A stretch of 64,000 nucleotides of DNA from Imbricaverruca yamaguchii (taxonomy: Eukaryota > Arthropoda > Thecostraca > Neoverrucidae): the NCBI GenBank assembly GCA_034440575.1, contig JAOTOL010001397.1:496001-560000 (forward strand), written 5' to 3'. Of the stretch, positions 44,122 through 54,794 are shown one piece after another. The position numbers were made by a program, and so were the translations under genes. A model generated the notes under the pieces. The model saw nothing but the letters and a program-made list of their open reading frames with translations, was not told where the DNA came from and searched no databases. Numbering within the stretch: position 1 is the stretch's first letter; every line of letters starts with the position of its first letter.

Positions 44122-47100
44122 CTGCCGACGCAACACACACACACACACATCACTCAGTAGTCGGGTGAGCTTTGCTAGCTGCAGTCCGGGCTAGTGCTCA
44201 CTGGCATCGGAAATGGCTACTCGCTACGCGGACGGATACAGAGTAGGGGGCACGTGCATCTCCTCCCCATGAAAACGTGGCACCAAGCCAGCCAGGAAAA
44301 TCGCTCCTTCGTGTAAGCTCGAGTGCACCCCCATGCTTAATGAATTTGCATCAACCGAAATGCTGCTTTCAGAGAAAAAGTACCCTTTGAGGCGAAAAGG
44401 TTTCAGTATGCTCGAGCGCACGCCCGCTCCATTATGATTTTCCCGCCGAAGGCGCTCCTCCGAGGAAAAGTACCCTACTCCAAATGAGAATCCCTGGTTT
44501 CGCCATTGACTCACCAATGGTGTGAGAAGTTAGAGCGACGGTAAATTAATCGCATTTGCGGAAAACAGATATCACAAAACCGGCTCAGGCATGAAAATAT
44601 TGCCAACATTAACATGCACACCGGAGGGCTTCTCACATAACGCACGACGGAGAGGGATGCTGTTCAGCCCCATAAAATCTCTGGAATCTACGAAATCTAG
44701 AAGTGCGAAATTTGGAAGGGATATTTCGGCTATAGCGAACTGTAGTATAAATGTGATGACCCCAGGCCAATGTCGTTAGGGTCAAATGAGGCTGCGGTCT
44801 ACCGGCACGCCGCGACGCCCCGAAGAAGCATTTGGAACTTCGAACGCTTGGAAGCCGAGCCTAGGTCGGCCAACTGTGTACCAGTATAGTTCCTTATATT
44901 TATCGGCGATCTTTCATGCATTTCTCTTTTTTGCATAGGATGTGATCGTCAATGTGCAACAAAGTCACAATATTTAACTGCAACATCCCTGTCATTTTAT
45001 GAGACACCATCAGAAAACAAGGGGTCGGTGGATTCCACCCCGCTCCAGTGCACGTGCTAAACGAAAACACGCGTCTGCAGTTAACCTATGCGACATTAAA
45101 TGTATGCATTTCATCTAATACATTACATGCACATTCAAGATATTTAAATGCATGCATTTAATACATTAAATATATTCATTCAGCAATAAAGAGCGTCGTA
45201 ACACAATCGGTTATCAAGTGCCGGCCACTGGTCAGGCAGCGAGTGAAAACCCCGTCCTGGTTATTAAGCACTGGTCAGGCAGCGAACGAAAACCCAGTCC
45301 TGGTTATCAAGCACTGGTCAAGTAGCGAGCGAAAACACCGTCCTGGTTATCAAGCACTGGTCAGGCAGCGAGTGAAAACACCGTCCCGGTTATCAAGCAC
45401 TGGTGCGGCAGCGAGCGAGAACCCCGTCCGGGAGCGGCGGCAGGACTGCGAGCTGACGCACCACGCCACAGATGGCAGCACAGGCGGCTCCAGCTGCTGC
45501 AGGAAGGCGATCACCAGCAGAGTGAGGCAGTAGCTGGACATCTTGTTGGGGTTGTGATCGCCGCCGGCCACGTGACGTCGTTTGGCCCAGTAGCGCACGG
45601 CCACGGCCACCAGCAGCGCCCGCTGGTCTGTCGCACAGACACACGTTTGGCCCAGTAGCGCACGGCCACGGTCACCAGCAGCGCCCGCTGGTCTGTCGCA
45701 CAGACACACGTTTGGCCCAGTAGCGCACGGCCACGGTCACCAGTAGCGCCCGCTGGTCTGTCGCACAGACACACGTTTGGCCCAGTAGCGCACTACCACG
45801 GTCACCAGCAGCGCCCGCTGGTCTGTCGCACAGACACACGTTTGGCCCAGTAGCGCACGGCCACGGTCACCAGTAGCGCCCGCTGGTCTGTCGCACAGAC
45901 ACACGTTTGGCCCAGTAGCGCACGGCCACGGTCACCAGTAGCGCCCGCTGGTCTGTCGCACAGACACACGCACGGACTGACATCACTGACAGCAACACCA
46001 CAACTACCACATTTCGGAGCGTCAAAGCCACGCTGCACCTGCAAGGCAAGCTGCGCCTGACCCACAATGAAGTGATTAGGCGAAATGCAAGCACAGGCAA
46101 ACACGACAACCCGCGCTGCTTAACTATTCACATTCCCTGTAGTAAGGTTGCATTAACTACATGCCCCGATCCCAGTTAGTTAGTTAGTTATTAGGGCTTT
46201 AGGGCGCATCGACTACATTGGTCATGCAGCGCCCACCCGATCCCAGTGATCATGTTGTAACAATATCGGTGTGCAGTGACAGTCAATGAATTAATGTATC
46301 GATGAAGTTAGGTAAGCATGCAGAAGTTAATCTAACAAGGAAAGGGGTTGCTGTACGATGGCATGAAGGACACAGACAGGGTCGTTGACAATGAACAGAC
46401 AGTGGAGTGCGAAGAGCAAGAATGGGGAGCTAATGTCCTTATCCTCGTTAGTCACCAACCAAAGCGGGAGCCCCTGCAGAGCGGGGTACCAGACGGTGTT
46501 AACAATAATATGCCAGTTAAATTAATCGAGCGACTTTTAGTAGAATCTCTTAGAGTGGCATAGAACGAATAAAAGCTATCGAGAGAACATCCATTGATGA
46601 GGTTTGCAGGAATCTAAACTTCGAACATTGAATCGAGATTCATATTGATATTAACGGACACAAGATCTCTCGGAAATGAGACTTTTGTCATGCTTCTCTA
46701 GACCCAGAGCCTGTCAGACACGAAGTAAGTAAGGCTATGCGTGCTGTCCCGACCACAACACATACCTGCCTGCATGAACCAGGCGATCAGACGCGAGTTC
46801 TGGCACGACAGGGGGTTCCGGAAGCTCATGTCACATTGTCGCCAGCCCAGCCGTGGGCTTCTGAACTTGATGATAGGTACGCGCGCGTGCTTGATGCAAA
46901 TAAGCTGGCGGCACATGTCGTGCTCACCTTTCAGCAGCGACGCTACCACGTTTACCTGTGTGACGTTAAAAAAATATCAGTATATCCAACGCGAGATATT
47001 GCTGCAGCATATGACTGTGCTGGTTTCAGCATGACGATGATCTGAGAATAGTATAAGAATACAACTTTACAAAGTGCAAAGCTACAAGTACAGACTTCTT

Positions 47101-50100
47101 AAAACATCCATCACCAACACTGGAATCAACAAAATCCCAAAAGAAAGAATTTACGTAATTACAAAGGAAGCATCAACATAAAGGAATAATAAAGCAACTC
47201 TGTCGCACCAGATGCTGATACCTTGTCGGTACAGATTCCGGCACCTTATCGGTACATATGCTAGTACCTTGTCGGTACAGATTCCGGTACCTTATCGGTA
47301 CAGATGCCGGTACCTTGTCGGCGTCGCTGGCGTCGGCCGGAAGACGGCAGTGCGGCCCGCTGGCGTCGATATAGGCGTACATGTCGAGGTCGCAGCCGCG
47401 GAAACCCAGCCCGCTGACGGACGAGCCGAACGCCTGCACCAGACAAGTGCGGAACCTGGCACGGATCGCCGTCTGCGGACACGGCGCCGCCGCTCAATGG
47501 CCAGTGGTGACCACACAACGCGCATCAGAGCAACCAGGGGACCCGACAGTGCAACAGAAGACATCGCCATATCAGCCTCGGATACATACCAACAGATTTA
47601 GAACCCGCTAAAGCAGAATACTCGCTGGTCTGTGGTGACACGTTCACCCATGGATGTAGATGCGTTGAAAAAGTTGTGGGGCAAGGGAGATTCAGACCAA
47701 AATAATCCTATAAATTCAAACCCGACTGGATCTCGTAATCATGATATTTTTCATCGACCGTTGAGTCATGCAGCGTCGCCAATCTCTCACGCCGATTGGT
47801 CGCGGGCGAAGAGTAGCGACAGGTGAGACTCGAACCCACAACCTTTCGATTGTAAGACGAGCAACTTACTCCTAGGCTACTCGTCCCCAGTCTGATTTGT
47901 TCTTGCTGGATGTTTTAAGAAGCTTATTTTGCGATTGGCACACCCGAAACAATACGATTGATTTAAGCAGTGGTGTTCCTCATGGTGGATCTGAATTGAA
48001 CACATTTTAAGGGCTTCAAATTGCTATTGACGTCAATCACTGAATGATTTGTATAATTTGCACTACTTATTCAGAGTCCTCTGATTTGTAATCACACGTC
48101 CACTTCCAGATCCCGGCCGAGTCCTCTTGTCTGTTACCTGGGACACCCACCCGAAGGTCCACAGAGATGGTTTGTGGCGACGCGTCCACCTCCAGGTCCC
48201 GGCCCAGCCCTCTGGCCTGCGGTTTGAAACGCCCACCTGTAGTCCCCACAGAGGCCCCTGGTCTGCCGTCTGAGATACTCACCTATAGTCCCCACAGAGG
48301 CCCCTGGTTTGCCGTCTGAGATACTCACCTACAGGTCCACATAGAGCTGTCTGGTCTGCGGTGCGAGATACTCACCTACAGGTCCCCACAGAGCCGTCTG
48401 GTCTGCGGTCTGAGATACTCACCAATAGGTCCCCACAGAGCCGTCTGGTCTGCCGTCTGAGATACTCACCTACAGGTCCCCACAGAGCCGTCTGGTCTGC
48501 GGTCTGAGATACTCACCTACAGGTCCCCACAGAGCCGTCTGGTCTGCCGTCTGAGATACTCACCTACAGGTCCCCACAGAGCCGTCTGGTCTGCGGTGTG
48601 AGATACTCACCTACAGGTCCCCACAGAGGCCCCTGGTCTGTCGTCTGAGATACTCACCTACAGGTCCCCACAGAGCTGTCTGGTCTGCCGTCTGAGATAC
48701 TCACCTACAGGTCCCCACAGAGCTGTCTGGTCTGCCGTCTGAGATACTCACCTACAGGTCCCCACAAAGCTGTCTGGTCTGCGGTCTGAGATACTCACCT
48801 ACAGGTCCCCACAGAGCTGTCTGGTCTGCGGTCTGAGATACTCACCTACAGGTCCCCACAGAGCCGTCTGGTCTGCGGTCTGAGATACTCACCTACAGGT
48901 TCCCACAGAGCCGTCTGGTCTGCCGTCTGAGATACTCACCTACAGGTTCCCACAGAGCCGTCTGGTCTGCCGTCTGAGATACTCACCTACAGGTCCCCAC
49001 AGAGCTGTCTGATCTGCCGTCCGAAATACTCACCTACAGGTCCCCACAGAGCCATTTGGTTTACCGTCTGAGATTCTCACCTGTAGGTCCCCACAGAGCC
49101 GCATCCTCTGACGGTGTTCGGCTGGCGTTAGGAGCAGCTGGTCACTCAGCCAGCGCATCAGATCATCCGTGGCGTGTGTGGACTTCATCTGTAACATGGT
49201 GGCACGCAGGGCCTCGTGGTCCAGAGGGTCGGGAGGCTCAGACCTCTGCGGCTTCCGTTTGCATGATGTCTTCATCGGCTCCGCCGTAAAACCTGGGAAA
49301 CCGGCTCCGTCTCAACATGTGAAATCTGTAGGTTCGATACCGTAATAAGTTCGACGACGTTTAACGATAGAATTCCAACAGCAGAAATTTCCCCAAGAGA
49401 GCGACAATTAATATGTTCAATGTGTTCAAGTCAATTCTGCAAATGCCTATCGCATCTCCACAGGCGCATATATTTGCACCTTGTAAGGTACCTGTTGGTT
49501 CAGCGCTCGTGCAGCAGGAGGGACATTTTACTTGTATACTTGGTACATGCGGCGTCGGCATGTACGTAGCGGTTTACGACTGCCAACTGAACAGCCAGAT
49601 GTCAAGCCGCACCAGCAAAGCAGTGGAGGACTGCTGAGGCAGGACCAATACGATCTGACTGCAGCTACCGGAAGACTAAATATGTTAGCTATAGCTGCAG
49701 CTAAATATGTTCTGCGACGACACAAGACATCGATCTGTTCTGAGCCTAATCAGTTGCATTCATAGGTTCCAGACTTTAAAACCATTGAGATAGGTGAGTA
49801 ATATGAATATAAAAATTAATCATGCACCAAATGATGGAAGGATTTTGTTTAATAAGTTTGTAAAACTACAATTAAGACACAGGCTTAACATTTCATTACT
49901 AAAACTATAATCATAAATTAATTAATGGAAAGGTACGAAACAGGACTTGAGGGTTTGAAGGATGTACCTTTTTGTACGATTTCAGTTTCCCATTTGAAGA
50001 ATAACGCAAACTATTCTTCAACATCATAATTGTTTGCAGTAATGATCCTTTGACTCTGTTTGCGATCACACGAATTCGTGCTTAGTCATACGCGATGCAC

Positions 50101-53100
50101 AGTAAACAAACATCGTACGCTGAGATGCAAACGAGGAAAGACCAGCATCTCCTCTTTCAATAAAACGTACCAATTTCTACATGACACTTCGGAGCTGTCA
50201 TTAGTTGATTGGACCAGGAGGTTATACCTCAGTCCCTGCCACTTGAATTATTTTCCTTTGCGTCTGCCATACAAATCTTTAAATGTCTATTACTTTCCAG
50301 TCTTTCGTGAACCCTTTTTAATGAAAATATATAATCCGACAACTTCCGATGATCCTGAGTGTGACGTGACCTGTACGCCTTAGACAGCTGAAACACAACC
50401 TCGAGCAGGACCGAGCGACCTGCTCCCGGTGCTCGACGACCGCCTCATGCTGTCGAACCCCAGCAGCAAGTGCCACCACTGGGCCATCAGCCGGTCTGGG
50501 CCTGTGGTCGTGCTGTGCGCCTCGTGACCCACAGCCGGTGGTCGTGCTGTGCGCCTCGTGACCCACAGCCGGTGGTCGTGCTGTGCGCCTCGTGACCCAC
50601 AGCCGGTGGTCGTGCTGTGCGCCTCGTGACCCACAGCCGGTGGTCGTGCTGTGCACCTCGTGACCCACAGCCGGTGGTCGTGCTGTGCGCCTCGTGACCC
50701 ACAGCCGGTGGTCGTGCTGTGCGCCTCGTGACCACAGCCGGTGGTCGTGCTGTGCGCCTCGTGACCCCAGGGTGGTCGTGCTGTGCGCCTCGTGACCCAC
50801 AGCCGGTGGTCGTGTGTGCGCCTCGTGACCCACAGCCGGTGGTCGTGCTGTGCGCCTCGTGACCCACAGCCGGTGGTCGTGCTGTGCGCCTCGTGACCCA
50901 CAGCCGGTGGTCGTGCTGTGCGCCTCGTGACCCACAGCCGGTGGTCGTGCTGTGCGCCTCGTGACCCACAGCCGGTGGTCGTGCTGTGCGCCTCGTGACC
51001 CACAGCCGGTGGCGCCAGCATGCCTCACCTGTGGCCGATTGGTGGGTCGGCACAGTGCCCAGACCAGGCGGCGGAGTCAACTGAACAGTGGTGCCGGCCA
51101 GCACCAGACCACGTGCCACAGCCGCGCTCGCTGACGACCTGAGACAAGCCATCACATGTGAGTCATGCGCCATGAGAAAACCAGCAGCAGATAATTGGTG
51201 TTGTCGGCACTGAAGAACCTTGGGTTCTTTTACGACGCAGTCAACCGCTAAGTTATATAGCGTCGCCAACCTCTCACGCCGACTGGTCGCGGGTGCACTC
51301 GGTAAATGCCGTCGGTTGAGATTCGAACCCATAATCTTGCGATCAAGAGTCCGATGCTCTACCAACTGATCTACCGCGGCCCCTGCCGACACCGAACCTG
51401 GTGTTGTAGCCGCATTGCTTGCAATGACACGTTTTCTTACCTGCAGGTCCCCATAGAGTCCTCTGCGCTGCGGTCTGAGACACCTATCTGCAGGTCCCCA
51501 CAGAGCAATCTGGTCTGCGATCTGAGACACCGATCTGTAGGTCCCGACAGCGCCCTCTAGTCTGCGGTCTGAGACACCTATCTGCAGGTCCCCACAGAGC
51601 AATCTGGTCTGCGATCTGAGACACCTATCTGCAGGTCCCCACAGCGCTCTCTAGTCTGCGGTCTGAGACACCGATCTGCAGGTCCCCACAGAGCAATCTG
51701 GTCTGCGATCTGAGACACCGATCTGCAGGTCCCCACAGAACAATCTGGTCTGCGATCTGAGACACGATCTGCAGGTCCCCACAGAACAATCTGGTCTGCG
51801 ATCTGAGACACCGATCTGCAGGTCCCCACAGCGCCCTCTAGTCTGCGGTCTGAGACATCTATCTGCAATCCCCACAGAACAATCTGGTCTGCGATCTGAG
51901 ACACCGATCTGAAGTTTGCCACAGATCCCTCCGGTATGCGGTCTGAGACACATTCGGCTAGGTGTCTGAGACACGTAACTGATGTATACTCCACCAATGA
52001 AGCATAACCACAAACATGCCCTAACATCGCTGAACTTCCATGGTGTCGCAGAAAGAAGAGAAATATTTAAATACATGTAAAGGAACATATAATAGTGGTG
52101 GTGGTGGCCGGTGCACCCCGGGCGCACCAGATTTGCAAATAAGTAGTCGCTGAGCGTATGCTGCTCACTTGGTCTCGAACTCCACGAAGACCGACGACCC
52201 AACTGCCAGCGCGCCTTCGGTTGTTTTCTTAAATCGAAAATCGACGACCTTGCCCAGCTCAGCGAAGTGGTTCAGTACTTTGTCGATTGGTATCCCTTGA
52301 AGTGGATTCGTGTCTGAAGAGAAAAAACATAGCCGTTGGGCTTACGATAATGATACGCAGGTCACCTTTAACATAACTAGAAATAGCAGTATTTTTGTGT
52401 GATATAACTGATAAAAGAACAAGACGATGTGCATTATACCAGTAAGGTAGTTCCGAACGCCTAAAATGTGCTTCTACCAAAACTTCAACGTTTCCATCAT
52501 TTATCATTGTCAAGAGTATTATTCATCATGGACCTTTGGTGGAAGAGTTGACGTTGTTATTCAAATACATCATAGGCCTTCTGATTTATTTTCCTGGTAA
52601 TGTAACGAAGTCCGCTTTGGACCCCTCTTTCGAATGCATTTAGCAGCCTAATCACCGTTGCCCTCGTGTATCGTGGACTCCGTGCTACGACGGGATCCCG
52701 GTCTGTCGGCCGGCGCCTGCCGATGCCGACGACAGTACTCGCGTCGCGACTTAGACGGATATTATACTTGGTCAGATCCGGTGCCCGCGCGACGATGTCG
52801 TGTTGTACTATTGTACGATGTCGTACATGTGGGGCGTGTCTGGGATGCGACGACCGGGCCCCTCCCTGCGCGGTGTGGTGCATTAGGTAATGCCGGCAAA
52901 TGACAGACCAGGGCGGTGGACCAGTGGGACAATGCCTCAGCCCCGCCCATGGGATTGACAGCCCCCCCCCCTCTATGCAAACGATTCAGCCCCCGACTGG
53001 ACGGCTGAGGCGGTAAGATGCAGCCGAACGGGTGGCGGTGGCAGGCGTACAGCCGCTGGACAGTTGGCCTTTGTAGTTGCCGGCTGATTCTGAGGCGCAA

Positions 53101-54506
53101 ACATTCGTCGATTTTGGGGAAACTGTTGCACAAGTTGTCGCCTTGTTTAATAATCAGCCCGGTCAATACAAGGGCATTAACTTCTGGTGGTTTTGAATAA
53201 CGGCTGTTGGATTTGAGAACTTAGTGGTTTAGAGAAGCTATTAAATCTGAGAATCAGTTGGCATAGAAACGAAGCGAAACCCTAGCCTATCACTACCAGG
53301 CACATTGAAGTTGCACTACAATACGATACAGCTCAATCTTGTCGTCCTTTTAATAGTCATGACAGACCACCTTAATATGATGTATCAACATTTCGAGGCC
53401 GGACAGCACGTCACGTAATTCTGCAAGTGCGCTATGAATATTGCACTTCGTATTTTATGCACATTATATGGCAATTTAAGCGTGAGCATAAATGACCAAA
53501 GTACGTACTAGTTTGATGAAGAGATCATACCATATGATGTATCACACTGCATACATTAGATAGCATTACGACAACGAAGGACAGATACCGAAGCACCAAG
53601 TACAGGTCCCAGTTAAGTTGCATACTTAGAAGAACATACCTTTAAACGTTCGGGCACCTTTGTTATTACCTCACTCAAAAGACTTGGCACGTTGATCATT
53701 GCTCGCAGCATACCTCTTTTAAAGTTGGTTAGAACAATCAAATGTACATGAATTAGAAGTGTACACACAAGAAATGTAACAATCCACTGGTCAAAGAGTA
53801 GGCTAACAAACCAGGCTACAACGCATGACACTTCCATTGGGATAGTGTGCAGGGGTGGGTAGTTGTCCAAAAACATTTAAATTATTTCCTGGACTAGTGC
53901 CATTAAGGAGTAGACACTTCCCTTCTACCGAAGGCGCTCATGTCGGAATCACACCAGGGCAGGCTTCATGATGCACAGTCCAATGCTGAGGCCAGACGGC
54001 GTAACAAGTTGGAGGACGATAAATAATTTGAAGAAGAAATGACCTTGCAAAAAAATGTAACACGAAAAGGCCTGATAATTTTCGAAACAGTTATTTCAGA
54101 CCTCATGCTCTAACGCATACTAGGCGTAAGAACATTAACAAAGCAAGGTATACAACAAAACATGCTGGCTCAGGCCACCCTCAAATGTCTGAGGAGACGG
54201 CTGAGGTGGTTGCGGCAGGTCTGAGTGCCGTCTGAAATGACAGGGTGCGGGGCGCGCTGCACCGACTCAGCATGTGCCTGCGTCGCAGCGCGTCACCTCA
54301 CCAGTGATGAGGACAGAGCGGCGACGGCACTCCTGGCGATGGCCAGCCGAGCGGACACTGCTCTGGTGGCGGCGGCTCAGCAGGTGGGTTCTGGCCGCTT
54401 GCTGGTCGTGGTGGCGCTGGTCGCAGAAGCGGCACGGCGCCACCGACACACCCACCGAGCTGGGCTCACAGGCCGCCATGGCGACCACCTGACCATCAGT
54501 CGGCAC
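42771..54506 (-). CDS. TUT1: TUT1, terminal uridylyltransferase 1 / Star-PAP
   Basis: Nine exons, minus strand: 54506-54302, 52313-52169, 51138-51029, 50501-50400, 49292-49081, 47472-47314, 46955-46766, 45627-45423 and 44121-42771. All phases join, giving 892 residues (human TUT1 is ~870). Domain order is TUT1-specific. A matrin-type zinc finger (C25, C28, H41, H47) is followed by an RRM (about 62-150). The nucleotidyltransferase core has G274-S275-S276, D286 and D288, with the third Asp in QCDMSF (D353). Next come the central KMSSYCLTLLVIAFLQ, the PAP-associated motif QDPFELNHNV (549-558) and a C-terminal KA1-like region. In the family it uridylates U6 snRNA and polyadenylates selected nuclear mRNAs. 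The donor of exon 4 (GAG followed by GTTGTG) is weak but is the one that keeps phase. Confidence 0.94.
44122..45237. other. TUT1 intron 8
   Basis: No gene recognised. Short, diverged GAAAAGTACCCT phrases occur at 44376 and 44463. Confidence 0.5.
45238..45422 (-). repeat. Donor-junction repeats after TUT1 exon 8
   Basis: About four units of 43 bp (minus strand GGACGGTGTTTTCGCTCGCT then GCCTGACCAGTGCTTGATAACC). Exon 8 ends CGGACGGG before GTTCTCGCTCGCTGCC, the same phrase. Confidence 0.85.
45423..45627 (-). CDS. TUT1: TUT1 exon 8
   Basis: Residues about 375-443. ALLVAVAVRYWAKRRHVAGG and KMSSYCLTLLVIAFLQQLEP then PVLP, the central domain of terminal nucleotidyltransferases. Begins in phase 1, ends in phase 2. 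Confidence 0.93.
45628..45970 (-). repeat. Acceptor-junction minisatellite before TUT1 exon 8, 65-bp unit
   Basis: Five extra copies start at 45645, 45710, 45775, 45840 and 45905. Each contains 16 intron bases ending GTGCGACAG, the 3' splice site, and 49 bases of exon 8 coding for LLVTVAVRYWAK. Copies differ from the exon at a few positions (for example GTGACC for GTGGCC). Confidence 0.95.
46176..46235 (-). mobile_element. Mini hairpin retroposon, copy 6
   Basis: 60 bp with stem GGGCGC/GCGCCC, flanked by the 11-bp repeat CCCGATCCCAG (46165-46175, 46236-46246). Lies in TUT1 intron 7, same orientation as the gene. Confidence 0.88.
46766..46955 (-). CDS. TUT1: TUT1 exon 7 (catalytic core)
   Basis: Residues 312-375. 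Carries HARVPIIKF and the third catalytic aspartate in QCDMSFRNPL. Acceptor GTCACACAG, donor CAG before GTATGT. Confidence 0.94.
47208..47313 (-). repeat. Donor-junction minisatellite after TUT1 exon 6
   Basis: Four to five units of 24 bp (minus strand GACAAGGTACCGGAATCTGT). The exon 6 end GACAAG followed by GTACCGG is repeated, so each unit holds a potential donor. Confidence 0.92.
47314..47472 (-). CDS. TUT1: TUT1 exon 6 (catalytic Gly-Ser and D-x-D)
   Basis: Residues 259-311. FGSSVSGLGFRGCDLDMYAY holds the nucleotide-binding G-S and two metal-binding aspartates. Acceptor TGTCCGCAG, phase 0 at both ends. Confidence 0.95.
47745..47888 (-). mobile_element. tRNA-derived SINE, type 1 (3' truncated)
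   Basis: Box B GTGGGTTCGAGTCTCACC and core are present, but the AACC tail is missing. Confidence 0.8.
48060..49080 (-). repeat. Donor-junction minisatellite after TUT1 exon 5, 47-bp unit
   Basis: About 18 clear units plus degenerate ones at 48060-48260. Minus-strand unit: GCTCTGTGGGGACCTGTAG, then GTGAGTATCTCAGACGGCAG and ACCAGACG. The first 19 bases copy the end of exon 5 (GCTCTGTGGGGACCTACAG). Most decoys carry GTGAGTAT, a better match to the donor consensus than the genuine GTGAGAAT. Confidence 0.96.
49081..49292 (-). CDS. TUT1: TUT1 exon 5
   Basis: Residues 188-258. Basic start (KTSCKRKPQRSEPPD), then a helical segment ending MRLCGDLQ, which leads into the catalytic domain. Phase 1 in, phase 0 out. 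Confidence 0.9.
49293..50399. other. TUT1 intron 4
   Basis: AT-rich unique sequence; no repeats or coding regions recognised. Confidence 0.5.
50400..50501 (-). CDS. TUT1: TUT1 exon 4
   Basis: Residues 154-188, reading PDRLMAQWWHLLLGFDSM then SSSTGSRSLGPARG. Acceptor GACCACAG. The better-looking donor GAGCAG/GTCGCT at 50427 would break phase with exon 5, so the one at 50400 is preferred. Confidence 0.7.
50502..51028 (-). repeat. 34-bp minisatellite filling TUT1 intron 3
   Basis: About 14 units (minus strand GGTCACGAGGCGCACAGCAC then GACCACCGGCTGTG). The acceptor of exon 4 (GCACAGCACGACCACAG) is the same phrase with CACAG in place of CACCG. The array occupies almost the whole intron. Confidence 0.93.
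51029..51138 (-). CDS. TUT1: TUT1 exon 3 (end of RRM)
   Basis: Residues 117-154. ASAAVARGLVLAGTTVQLTP fits the last helix and strand of an RRM. Acceptor TTGTCTCAG, donor CCACAG before GTGAGG. Confidence 0.87.
51215..51382 (-). mobile_element. tRNA-Lys-like SINE, type 2
   Basis: Second copy of this type, with the same head and the stem CGACGC/GCGTCG, in TUT1 intron 2. Confidence 0.85.
51432..51930 (-). repeat. 47-bp minisatellite in TUT1 intron 2, related to the exon 5 array
   Basis: About ten units of GCTCTGTGGGGACCTGCAG, then ATAGGTGTCTCAGA or ATCGGTGTCTCAGA, then TCGCAGACCAGATT. Same length and backbone as the array at 48060-49080, but the donor GT is replaced by AT at the junction position. 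Confidence 0.93.
52169..52313 (-). CDS. TUT1: TUT1 exon 2 (RRM)
   Basis: Residues 69-117. IDKVLNHFAELGKVVDFRF and SSVFVEFETK are RRM helix 1, strand 2 and RNP1-like strand 3. Confidence 0.92.
52314..54301. other. TUT1 intron 1
   Basis: No gene or repeat recognised. A short C run lies at 52962-52971. Confidence 0.5.
54302..54506 (-). CDS. TUT1: TUT1 exon 1 (zinc finger)
   Basis: Residues 1-69 from ATG at 54506. CRFCDQRHHDQQAARTHLLS then RRH gives C-x2-C-x12-H-x5-H, as in the TUT1 N-terminus. A second ATG at codon 10 is possible. Donor ATCACTG before GTGAGG. Confidence 0.9.
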
Positions 54507-54727
54507 GCGACGTCAGCTCAGAGCGCAGTCCACAGCCACACACAGGACGTGACAGGTGAAGAGGATCACACCTCCCCTATATTCCCGCTGACATGGCAGT
54601 GATCGCGATACAGTAAGGGGTGGGGGAACGCCCGACGCTTTATAACCAGTGCAATGTCAACGTGACCATGACCCAATACTTCACTAAAAGGCCTCTCCGA
54701 GAACTAGTTGATATATAGAATTTGTTT

Positions 54728-54783
54728 GGTTGGTTATTTGGGCTTAGGGGCACATCGACTGCTTCGGTCATACAGCGCCCATG
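54728..54783 (-). mobile_element. Mini hairpin retroposon, copy 7
   Basis: 56 bp, with 12-bp direct repeats TAGAATTTGTTT at 54716-54727 and 54784-54795. The stem is GGGCGC/GTGCCC with a G-U pair. Confidence 0.88.
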
Positions 54784-54794
54784 TAGAATTTGTT

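Noticed and set aside
46348..46563. 71-codon ORF on the plus strand
   Set aside because: Lies antisense in TUT1 intron 7 without any recognised motif.
50400..50520. Plus-strand exon reading LLPVLDDRLMLSNPSSKCHH
   Set aside because: Looks coding, but the minus-strand reading joins flanking TUT1 exons in phase, and no plus-strand partner exons are seen.
50318..51602. Minus-strand ORFs of 213-371 codons
   Set aside because: They read through the 34-bp array; only the short exon parts at 50400-50501 and 51029-51138 fit TUT1.
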